Source of the DNA: JACKNG01 sp050184115
GTDB taxonomy: Bacteria > Pseudomonadota > Gammaproteobacteria > Ga0077536
DNA: 64,000 nucleotides
Direction: 5' to 3'
Assembly (NCBI GenBank): GCA_050184115.1
Contig: JBFXAQ010000004.1
Location: 310,001-374,000, forward strand
In this document: positions 51,024 through 58,169 of the stretch, in pieces
How the letters are laid out: each line of letters starts with the position of its first letter
How positions within the stretch are numbered: position 1 is the stretch's first letter
Program-made: the position numbers and the translations under genes
The notes under the pieces: model-generated
Database searches by the model: none
Told to the model about the DNA's origin: nothing
Seen by the model: only the letters and a program-made list of their open reading frames with translations

Positions 51024-51869
51024 ATGAAAGTCGGCGTCATCATGTTTCCTACCGACAAGGCCATCCAGCCCATGGAGCTGGCGCAGGCCTGTGAAGAACG
51101 CGGTTTCGAATCCCTGTGGTTCCCCGAGCACAGCCATATCCCGTCCAGCCGCGAGACGCCCTGGGGCGGACGGCCGGAACTCGGCCCGCTGCCCGAGGAA
51201 TACTGGCGCACCCACGACCAGTTCGTCGCCCTGGCCGCCTGCGCGGCGGTGACGAAGAAGCTGCGCCTCGGCACGGGCATCACGCTCGTCGCCCAGCGCG
51301 ATCCGATCTGGCTCGCCAAGGAGGTCGCCAGCCTCGACATGATCTCGGGCGGGCGTTTCGAACTCGGCATCGGCTATGGCTGGAACGTCGAGGAGATGCG
51401 CAACCACGGCCTCGACTTCAAACAGCGCCGCGACATCCTGCGCGAGCACATGCTGCTGATGAAGGAACTGTGGACGAAAGAGGAGGCGAGCTTCAGTGGC
51501 AAGCACGTCGAGTTCGAGGCGAGCTGGGCCTGGCCCAAGCCGACCCAGCAGCCGCACCCGCCGATCCTGATGGGCGGCGCGGCCGGGCCAAAGACCGCGG
51601 AGCACGTCGCCGAGTTCTGCGACGGCTGGATGCCGCTCGGCGGGCTCTACGACTTCGACAACGGCCTGAAGGCCATTCACGCCGCGTGCGAGAAACGCGG
51701 GCGCGATCCGAAGTCGGTCAGTCTCGGCGTGTTCTTCGCCGCGCCGCCGGATGCCGAGGCCCTGAAGGCCCTGCCGGAGAAAGGCGTGACGCGCATCATC
51801 CTGCCCATCCCGCCGGCGGATCCGGGCACGGTGCTGCCGATCCTCGACAAGTTCGCCGCGTTCGTCTGA
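51024..51869 (+). CDS. LLM-class flavin/F420-dependent oxidoreductase
   Basis: This encodes 281 residues: ACEERGFESLWFPEHSHIPSSRETPWGG, KKLRLGTGITLVAQRDPIWLAKEVASLDMISGGRFELGIGYGW and HPPILMGGAAGPKTAEHVAEFCDGWMPLGG. The luciferase-like TIM barrel is complete. ATG 51024 has a perfect AGGAGGT at 51011-51017. A paralogue lies at 26890-27738. Gene order in the cluster suggests a role in processing an oxygenated acyl intermediate; the substrate is unknown. Confidence 0.9.
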   Translation: MKVGVIMFPTDKAIQPMELAQACEERGFESLWFPEHSHIPSSRETPWGGRPELGPLPEEYWRTHDQFVALAACAAVTKKLRLGTGITLVAQRDPIWLAKEVASLDMISGGRFELGIGYGWNVEEMRNHGLDFKQRRDILREHMLLMKELWTKEEASFSGKHVEFEASWAWPKPTQQPHPPILMGGAAGPKTAEHVAEFCDGWMPLGGLYDFDNGLKAIHAACEKRGRDPKSVSLGVFFAAPPDAEALKALPEKGVTRIILPIPPADPGTVLPILDKFAAFV

Positions 51870-51906
51870 TCGCGGTACCCGCCACCTGCCCAAGGAAGCA
51901 ACGCCC

Positions 51907-52800
51907 ATGGCCAACCCCCAGATCGAGAACATCCGCATCCTGTTGCAGACCAACCCGGTCATCCGCCCGGATGCGCCGCTGGCCGAGATGCGCAAGGGGC
52001 TCGACGCCATGGGCGGTGCCGTTCCCGGCCTGCCCGGCATCACCGCCAGCGCGGTCGATGCCGGCGGCGTGGCGGCGGAGTGGATCGAGCCGGCCGAGCA
52101 CGATGCCGGCCGGGTGCTGCTCTATCTTCACGGCGGCGGCTACGTGCTCGGCTCCGTGCAGTCACATCGACCGATGATCGAACGCCTTGCCGTGGCCTGC
52201 CGCGCGCGCGTGCTGGCGCTGAACTACCGCCTTGCCCCCGAGTCGCCGTTTCCGGCCGCGGTCGACGACGCCGTTGCGGCTTACCGCTGGCTGCTCGCCG
52301 AGGGCGTGCGGCCGGCCGAAATCGCCATCGCCGGTGATTCCGCCGGCGGCGGGCTGACCCTCGCCACCCTGGTCGCGCTGCGCGACGCTGGCGATGCGTT
52401 GCCGGCGTGTGCCTGCCCGATCTCGCCGTGGACGGACATGGAGGGGACGGGTGAGTCGATGCTGACCCGCGCCGCGGTCGACCCCATGGTGCAGAAGGTG
52501 CCGTTGCTGCAGATGGCCGGGGTCTATCTCAAGGGCGCTGACGCGAAGAACCCGCTGGCCTCGCCGCTGCATGCCGACTTCACCGGCCTGCCGCCGCTCC
52601 TGATCCAGGTCGGCGACGCCGAGACCCTGCTCGACGACTCGACCCGCCTCGAACCGAGACTGAAGGCGGCCGGGGTCGACGTCATTCTCGAGGTATGGCC
52701 GGACATGATCCACGTCTGGCATTTGTTCGCGCCGATGCTCGCGCAGGGCCAGCAGGCCATCGAGCGTATCGGCGAGTTCGTGCGCGCGCATGCACGCTGA
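51907..52800 (+). CDS. HSL-family alpha/beta hydrolase (esterase)
   Basis: The 297-residue product has an oxyanion motif LYLHGGGYVLGSVQSHR and the nucleophile elbow GDSAGGGLTLA. A PVLLIQVGDAETLLDDSTRL Asp region and the catalytic His in WPDMIHVWHLFAPML complete the triad. This is the hormone-sensitive-lipase subfamily of small-ester hydrolases. Cytosolic. It lies 37 bp after the LLM gene. Confidence 0.92.
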   Translation: MANPQIENIRILLQTNPVIRPDAPLAEMRKGLDAMGGAVPGLPGITASAVDAGGVAAEWIEPAEHDAGRVLLYLHGGGYVLGSVQSHRPMIERLAVACRARVLALNYRLAPESPFPAAVDDAVAAYRWLLAEGVRPAEIAIAGDSAGGGLTLATLVALRDAGDALPACACPISPWTDMEGTGESMLTRAAVDPMVQKVPLLQMAGVYLKGADAKNPLASPLHADFTGLPPLLIQVGDAETLLDDSTRLEPRLKAAGVDVILEVWPDMIHVWHLFAPMLAQGQQAIERIGEFVRAHAR

Positions 52801-52809
52801 GCATCCATT

Positions 52810-53532
52810 GTGAGCAAGACCGAGGCCGCCCACGAGGCGCGCGAACTCCTCGCCGCCTGCTACGACGGCGTGCTCGCAACCCTGTCGGTCGATGTCGACG
52901 GCTATCCGTTCGGCTCGGTCGTGCCCTATTGCCTCGACCGCGCGGCGCGCCCCGTCATCCTCATCGCCTCGATCGCCCAGCACACGAAGAACGTGCGCCA
53001 CGATGCGCGCGTCTCGCTCACGGTGTTCGACCGCGCCGCGCCGGAACTGCAGACCAGCGGCCGCGTGACCTACCTCGGCGACTGCGCCCAGCTCGAACCC
53101 GGACCGGCGCTCGACGACGTGCGTGAACGCTACTTCCGCTACTTTCCCGAAGCGGTCGATTACGACCGCACCCACGATTTCGCCTTTCACGTGATCACGC
53201 CGCGCCGGCTGCGCTTCATCGGCGGCTTCGGCGACATCCACTGGTTCGAACCCGGGCGCATGCTCGTCGGCAATCCGTTCGACGCGGGCGCCGAGCGCGG
53301 CATCGTCGAACACATGAACGCCGACCACGCCGACGCCGTGCGCCACTACTGCGCGCTCATCGGTTGCGCGGTGGCGCCCGACGCGACACCGGTGCTGGTC
53401 GGCTGCGACGGCGAAGGCATCAACATCCGCGTCGATCGCCGCATCGTGCGCCTCGCCTTCGATGCCGCCGTCGCCGATCTCGGCGCGGTGCGCGCCACCC
53501 TGGTCGCGCTCGCGCGCCGGCCATCTGCGTGA
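52810..53532 (+). CDS. hugZ: HugZ-family heme/PPOX-fold protein
   Basis: This encodes 240 residues. The N-terminal split beta-barrel (ACYDGVLATLSVDVDGYPFGSVVPYCLDRAARPVILIASIAQHTKNVR) is like pyridoxamine-phosphate oxidases, and the C-terminal domain FDAGAERGIVEHMNADHADAVRHYC is DUF2470-like. HugZ proteins open heme to biliverdin using the split barrel; the family is not only heme oxygenase. GTG 52810 starts 10 nt after the preceding stop, consistent with co-translation. It is the last gene of the 46.5-53.5 kb cluster; a hairpin follows. Confidence 0.8.
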   Translation: MSKTEAAHEARELLAACYDGVLATLSVDVDGYPFGSVVPYCLDRAARPVILIASIAQHTKNVRHDARVSLTVFDRAAPELQTSGRVTYLGDCAQLEPGPALDDVRERYFRYFPEAVDYDRTHDFAFHVITPRRLRFIGGFGDIHWFEPGRMLVGNPFDAGAERGIVEHMNADHADAVRHYCALIGCAVAPDATPVLVGCDGEGINIRVDRRIVRLAFDAAVADLGAVRATLVALARRPSA

Positions 53533-53536
53533 CCCG

Positions 53537-53556
53537 CCGGCGGCGGCCGCCGCCGG
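53537..53556 (+). terminator. GC-rich hairpin after hugZ
   Basis: The 20-nt perfect palindrome CCGGCGGCGGCCGCCGCCGG lies 4 bp after the hugZ stop and just before the FNR-type promoter of the next operon. It probably ends or attenuates transcription from the upstream cluster; the T-run is short (CCCTT). Confidence 0.5.
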
Positions 53557-53562
53557 TGACCC

Positions 53563-53604
53563 TTGAGTGAGATCAACGCCGGCTCGGTGAGCCGGTGCTA
53601 GTTT
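53563..53604 (+). promoter_or_regulatory. FNR/Anr-type class II promoter
   Basis: TTGAG-TGAG-ATCAA at 53563-53576 matches the FNR/Anr consensus TTGAT-N4-ATCAA at 9 of 10 defined bases. An extended -10 element TGC-TAGTTT ends at 53604 (hexamer 53599-53604). If transcription starts near 53611, the FNR site centre (53569.5) is at -41.5, the classical class II position. The first gene starts at 53637 after a TGAAGAGC-type leader. Confidence 0.7.
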
Positions 53605-53636
53605 GACCGGCATGGGGACGATGACTTGAAGAGCGC

Positions 53637-54371
53637 ATGAAGGCCTTCGCGCTGCGCCTCCTCGCCGCCATGCTCGGCAGCCTGCGCGACCTCGCGCCGA
53701 TCCTGCTGGTGGTGCTGTTCTTCCAGGTCGTCGTGCTCGGCCAGCCGATCGAACACGCCGGCCAGCTCACCGTCGGCGTCGCCTGCGTGGTGGCTGGTCT
53801 CACCTTCTTCATCGTCGGCCTCGAACAGGGCCTTTTCCCAGTTGGCGAGAACATGGCCTACGAGTTCGCGCGCAAGGGCAGCGTGTTGTGGCTGGTCGCG
53901 TTCGCCTTCGCGCTCGGTTTCGGCACCACGGTCGCCGAACCCGCGCTCATTGCCGTCGCTGCCGAGGCCGCCGCGGTCGCCGCCGAGGGCGGCCTCATCG
54001 CAGCCGGCGAGCAGGCGCGCCACGAGTACGCCCAGGGCCTGCGCCTGACCGTCGCGCTGTCGGTCGGGCTGGCCATCGTCATCGGCGTGCTGCGCATTCT
54101 CAAGGGCTGGCCCATCCACTGGATCATCATCGGCGGCTACGTGGGCGTGGTCGTCATGACCTGTTTCGCGCCGGACGAGATCATCGGCATCGCCTACGAT
54201 TCCGGCGGCGTCACCACGTCCACCATCACCGTGCCGCTGGTCACCGCACTCGGCGTCGGCCTCGCCTCGTCGATCCGCGGGCGCAATCCCATGATCGATG
54301 GCTTCGGCCTCATCGCCTTCGCCTCGCTCACGCCCATGATCTTCGTCATGGGCTACGGCATGCTCATCTGA
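53637..54371 (+). CDS. DUF1538 membrane protein A
   Basis: The product is 244 residues with about seven membrane helices. DUF1538 hallmarks are LTFFIVGLEQGLFPVGENMAYEF, FGTTVAEPALIAVAAEAAAVAAEG and the conserved IAYDSGGVTTSTITVPLVTALGVGLASSIRGRNPMIDGFGLIAFASL. It is the first gene of the four-gene operon. The family is thought to form a transporter or channel; its substrate is unknown. A one-nt overlap (TGATG) links it to the next gene. ATG 53637 lies behind GAAGAGC. Confidence 0.9.
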   Translation: MKAFALRLLAAMLGSLRDLAPILLVVLFFQVVVLGQPIEHAGQLTVGVACVVAGLTFFIVGLEQGLFPVGENMAYEFARKGSVLWLVAFAFALGFGTTVAEPALIAVAAEAAAVAAEGGLIAAGEQARHEYAQGLRLTVALSVGLAIVIGVLRILKGWPIHWIIIGGYVGVVVMTCFAPDEIIGIAYDSGGVTTSTITVPLVTALGVGLASSIRGRNPMIDGFGLIAFASLTPMIFVMGYGMLI

Positions 54372-55159
54372 TGGACGCACTGGCCACGCTCACCACGACC
54401 CTGCTCGGTACGCTGCGCGACGTGCTGCCGATCGCGGCCATCATCTTCGGCTTCCAGTTCCTGGTCCTGAAACGGGTGCCACCGCGGTTGCCGCGCATCC
54501 TCGCCGGCTTCGCCTGGGTGGTGGTCGGGCTCACCTTGTTCCTGGTCGGCCTCGAATGGGCGCTGTTCCCCCTCGGCAAGCTGATGGCGGCGCAGCTCAC
54601 CGACCCGGCCTTCATCGGCGTCGGCGGTACCAGCGCGGTCGACTGGCGCGACTACGGCTGGGTCTACGCCTTCGCCTTTCTCATCGGTTTCAGCACGACC
54701 ATCGCCGAGCCCTCGCTGATCGCCGTCGCCATCAAGGCCGCCGAAGTGTCGGGCGGTGCGGTCAATCCCTGGGGCCTGCGCATCGCCGTGGCGCTGGGGG
54801 TGGCGGTCGGCATCACCCTCGGCTGCTATCGCATCGTGGTCGGCGATCCCATCCACTGGTACATCATCGCCGGCTACGTCGTGGTGGTCGCGCAGACCAC
54901 GCTCGCACCGCGCCTGATCGTGCCGCTGGCCTACGATTCGGGCGGCGTGACGACGTCCACCGTCACCGTGCCGCTGGTCGCCGCTCTCGGCCTCGGGCTC
55001 GCCCAGTCGGTGCCGGGACGCAACCCGCTCATCGATGGCTTCGGCCTCATCGCCTTTGCCAGCCTCTTTCCCATCATGGCGGTCATGGCCTATGCCTGGT
55101 GCGCCGAACGCTGGAACGCGTGGCAGCAGCGTCGCCGCGCGGTCGGCGACAATCCCTGA
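54371..55159 (+). CDS. DUF1538 membrane protein B
   Basis: The 262-residue homologue of the preceding protein has the same signature (FLVGLEWALFPLGKLM, FSTTIAEPSLIAVAIKAAEVSGG, LAYDSGGVTTSTVTVPLVAALGLGLAQSVPGRNPLIDGFGLIAFASL). Two different DUF1538 halves in one operon suggest a heterodimeric membrane complex. The start ATG 54371 overlaps the upstream stop codon by one nt. Confidence 0.9.
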   Translation: MDALATLTTTLLGTLRDVLPIAAIIFGFQFLVLKRVPPRLPRILAGFAWVVVGLTLFLVGLEWALFPLGKLMAAQLTDPAFIGVGGTSAVDWRDYGWVYAFAFLIGFSTTIAEPSLIAVAIKAAEVSGGAVNPWGLRIAVALGVAVGITLGCYRIVVGDPIHWYIIAGYVVVVAQTTLAPRLIVPLAYDSGGVTTSTVTVPLVAALGLGLAQSVPGRNPLIDGFGLIAFASLFPIMAVMAYAWCAERWNAWQQRRRAVGDNP

Positions 55160-55184
55160 ACCTTACCCCGGGAGGATCCACGCC

Positions 55185-55535
55185 ATGCGCTTCAAGATGA
55201 TCCTGGTCTTCGTCGAGGACAAAATGACCGACGCGGTGATGAAAGCCGCGCGCGACGCCGGCGCCACCGGCGCCACCGTCATCACCAACGCCCGCGGCGA
55301 AGGCCTGAAGACCTCCAAGACCTTCTTCGGCTTGAGTCTCGAAGCCCAGCGCGACGTCGTGCTGATGCTGGTCGAGGAACATCTGAGCCGCAGCATCCTC
55401 GAGGAGATCGGCCGCGTCGGCGAGTTCGAGGAGCGGCCTGGTACCGGCATCGCCATCCAGGTAGACGTCGAGGACGCGGTCGGCATCTCGCACCAGATGG
55501 CCCGTCTCAGCGAGGAAGTGGAGGACCTGTTATGA
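55185..55535 (+). CDS. PII-like signalling protein
   Basis: This encodes 116 residues of PII-like ferredoxin-fold: FKMILVFVEDKMTDAVMKAARDAGATGATVITNARGEGLK at the start, a short T-loop-like region with SKTFFGLSLEAQRDVVLMLVEEH, and IAIQVDVEDAVGISHQM. The usual PII uridylylated Tyr context is absent, and the T-loop is different from GlnB. PII-like proteins of this type are associated with DUF1538 genes and sense nucleotides. The next gene starts inside it (ATGA, 55532-55535). GGAGG precedes ATG 55185. Confidence 0.87.
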   Translation: MRFKMILVFVEDKMTDAVMKAARDAGATGATVITNARGEGLKTSKTFFGLSLEAQRDVVLMLVEEHLSRSILEEIGRVGEFEERPGTGIAIQVDVEDAVGISHQMARLSEEVEDLL

Positions 55536-55924
55536 ACACGCGCAAGGTCGTGCGCACACGCGACGTCATGGAGCAGACCTTCACCGAGGTGGACGGCCTC
55601 GCCACCGTCGCCCAGGCGCTGGAGATCATGCGCAAGGACCGCCTGCAGGTGCTGATCGTCAAGAAGCGCTCGGAGGTCGACGAGTACGGCATCGTGCTGC
55701 TCGCCGACATCGCCAAGAAGGTGCTGGCCAAGGACCGCGCGCCTGAGCGCGTCAACGTCTACGAGATCATGTCCAAGCCCGTCATCAGCGTCGACCCGCA
55801 CATGGACGTGCGCTACTGCGCGCGCCTGCTCGACCGCTTCGGGCTGTCGGTGGTCCCCGTGATCGAGGACGAGCGGGTGATTGGCATCGTGAGTTATTCG
55901 GAGCTGGTGTTCCGGGGCTTGTGA
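55532..55924 (+). CDS. CBS-domain protein
   Basis: The 130-residue product contains two CBS motifs: VMEQTFTEVDGLATVAQALEIMRKDRLQVLIVKKRSEVDEYGIVLLADIAKKVLA and YEIMSKPVISVDPHMDVRYCARLLDRFGLSVVPVIEDERVIGIVSYSELVFRGL. CBS pairs bind adenosine nucleotides. It ends the operon. Its coupling with PII and DUF1538 suggests nucleotide-gated control of the membrane pair (inference). Confidence 0.9.
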   Translation: MNTRKVVRTRDVMEQTFTEVDGLATVAQALEIMRKDRLQVLIVKKRSEVDEYGIVLLADIAKKVLAKDRAPERVNVYEIMSKPVISVDPHMDVRYCARLLDRFGLSVVPVIEDERVIGIVSYSELVFRGL

Positions 55925-56093
55925 CCCGGAACGGCCGATTGCACGGCGGCGGTAGCGACGCGGCCGCGCGTTGGACGACACAAAGATAGCGGCAGGACTC
56001 GCGCGCCTCACGAGCCCGGTTCGTTTCTGCTATGGTTCGAACGGGGTGTTCCCGAGTATCGGTAACCGGGCTCATGGTGCGCGAGGGGCCGAG

Positions 56094-57992
56094 ATGGACG
56101 TGTCGCTGTTCGAATGGCGTCAGGGAGCGGACGTATGGGGTGCGGATCCGGACGCTTTCGCGGACAGGGCGAAGCGTGCCCTCGATCAAGGCTACCCCTC
56201 GCTGGCGCATGAGATCGCCCACGAGGGCGCGCGCCGCCATCCCGGGCATTTTCAACTCGAGTATCTCTTGGCATTGGCGCTGGCGCGTAGCAGCGCGCAT
56301 CCTCTCGCCGCAAGCAAGGTCGAGCGACTGCTGGACGAATTGCCGGCGGCACATCCGCTTCTGGCCGAAACCTTCAGCCTGAAAGGACGCCTCGCCAAGG
56401 ACCGTGCCATGCAGGCACGGAGCGAGGAAAGTCGCGCGCGGTTGGCGTGGGAAAGCATGGCCAGCTACCTGAAGGCCTATCGTTTGTCCGGCGACGTTCA
56501 CCCCGCGATCAATGCGGCTTCGATGTCGGCTATCGCCGGCGATGCGGAATCGTCGCGGGTATACGCACGCGAAACGATCACGGCGTGCGAGAAGCGATTG
56601 AAGAGCACGCCGGATGATTATTGGGTTCTGGCGTCGCTCGGTGAGGCGGCCCTCCTGCTTGGTCGCACCGACGATGCGCTGCATTGGTACGGCGCAGCGA
56701 TGAGGAGTGCCGTGACGGACCTGGGTAGCGTCGCTACGATGCGCCGACAAGTCGCCTTCCTCAAGGCGCATCTCAGCGTCGACCGCGCCGTGACCGATCT
56801 TCTGGGGATACCAAAGATTGGCGCATTCGTCGGCCACATGATCGATCAGCCGGGACGACCCAAGCCAAGATTTCCGGGGGAACTCGAAGCTGCGGTCAAA
56901 GCGCGCATCGACGATGCCGTGGGCCGGGCGGGGCTCGAAGCCGCATTCTGTTCCGCCGCCTGTGGCGCGGACATCCTGTTCATCGAAGCCATGATCGAGC
57001 GCGGTATCGACGTCCACGTGCTGTTGCCTTTCGCGCGGCCGGATTTCGTGGAAACCAGCGTTTCCCATGCCGGGCCGGCCTGGGTGGAACGTTTCGAGGC
57101 GGCTCTCGAACGCGCGACCACCGTGGAATTCGTCACGCGCGAAGGCTACCTCGGCGACGACGTCCTGTTCCGTTATTGCGCGGAGGTGATCGGGGGAAAG
57201 GCCGCGTTACGTGCGCGCCAACTCGGCGGCGAGCCTGTTCTGATTGCCTTGTTGGAAAAGCGAAGCGCGGAAACGATCGGTGGCGCCAAGGACACCGTGC
57301 TGTCCTGGCTGCGCTCCGGGCATGCGACGGAAATCATCGACCTTTCCGAGGTCAGGGCCGCCATTTCGCAGGAAGCGAACGACTTCGGTCGCGGCGTCAA
57401 ACCGGTGCCGCAGCCACCCATGGCTCGCAAGCAACCACGAAACCCTGCGCGCTCCATGCGTACGATGATCTTCGCGGACGTCGCCGGATTCAGTCGCCTG
57501 AGTGAGGAGATGGCACCTTCGTTCGTGCTGGAGTACCTGACCGCGATGGACGCCACCCTGCGCGCCCAGCCGGTCCCACCCACCGTCAAGAACACGTGGG
57601 GCGACGGTTTGTATCTCGTTTATGACGAAGTGCTCGTGGCCGCACGGGTAGCCCTGGCCCTGGTGGAGACGTCGGAGCGAATCGACTGGGCCGCGCTCGA
57701 TATGCCTGCGGACACGCGCATCCGCGTCGGCATGCACCTGGGGCCTGTTTTTTCCGGTATCGATCCCATCATCGGGCAACCGAATTACTTTGGTTCTCAC
57801 GTTACGCGGGCCGCGCGTATCGAGCCGGTTGCCGCGCCAGGTACCGTGCTGGTCAGCGAGCAGACGGCCTGCGTACTCGAGTTCCAGGACCAGGACGAGT
57901 TCGCCTGTGATTATGTCGGCGTGATCCCCCTGGCGAAGGACTACGGGGCGACACCTCTCTATCACCTGCGCAGAATGGCAGCGGCGGAATGA
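56094..57992 (+). CDS. TRAFs-binding/TPR - SLOG-like - class III cyclase protein
   Basis: This encodes 632 residues. The N-terminal helical domain (about 15-230: LAHEIAHEGARRHPGHFQLEYLL, YLKAYRLSGDVHPAINAASMSAIAGD, DYWVLASLGEAALLLGRTDDALHWYGAAM) is the DUF4071/TRAFs-binding type. A SLOG-like nucleotide domain follows (about 241-345: GAFVGHMIDQ, FCSAACGADILFIEAMIERGIDVHVLLPF). The C-terminal class III cyclase (about 455-625) has FAD462VAGFSRL, K499 and D504 in VKNTWGDG, and VTRAARIE. GTP or ATP use is not settled, but the Lys favours ATP. Start ATG 56094 is preferred over a TTG 41 codons upstream. The TIR-CHAT-cyclase giant begins 177 bp downstream. Confidence 0.83.
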   Translation: MDVSLFEWRQGADVWGADPDAFADRAKRALDQGYPSLAHEIAHEGARRHPGHFQLEYLLALALARSSAHPLAASKVERLLDELPAAHPLLAETFSLKGRLAKDRAMQARSEESRARLAWESMASYLKAYRLSGDVHPAINAASMSAIAGDAESSRVYARETITACEKRLKSTPDDYWVLASLGEAALLLGRTDDALHWYGAAMRSAVTDLGSVATMRRQVAFLKAHLSVDRAVTDLLGIPKIGAFVGHMIDQPGRPKPRFPGELEAAVKARIDDAVGRAGLEAAFCSAACGADILFIEAMIERGIDVHVLLPFARPDFVETSVSHAGPAWVERFEAALERATTVEFVTREGYLGDDVLFRYCAEVIGGKAALRARQLGGEPVLIALLEKRSAETIGGAKDTVLSWLRSGHATEIIDLSEVRAAISQEANDFGRGVKPVPQPPMARKQPRNPARSMRTMIFADVAGFSRLSEEMAPSFVLEYLTAMDATLRAQPVPPTVKNTWGDGLYLVYDEVLVAARVALALVETSERIDWAALDMPADTRIRVGMHLGPVFSGIDPIIGQPNYFGSHVTRAARIEPVAAPGTVLVSEQTACVLEFQDQDEFACDYVGVIPLAKDYGATPLYHLRRMAAAE

Positions 57993-58169
57993 TCCTGATC
58001 GGTCCGGTGTAATGCACCCCTGAGCGGTAGGCGCGATGATTGAAATCCGGAACGTTGCAGATCATCGCTGTGCTGACTGCGTCGCTCGGCTTCGGGCGAA
58101 CGCGCCGGGCGTTACACGGATGATAGGTCGGTATGCTCCCGTACGGATCTCAGGTGCGCGGGCAAGCGC

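Noticed and set aside
26890..51869. The two LLM oxidoreductases as a tandem duplication
   Set aside because: They lie 24 kb apart on opposite strands, with clearly different sequences, so they are only distant paralogues.
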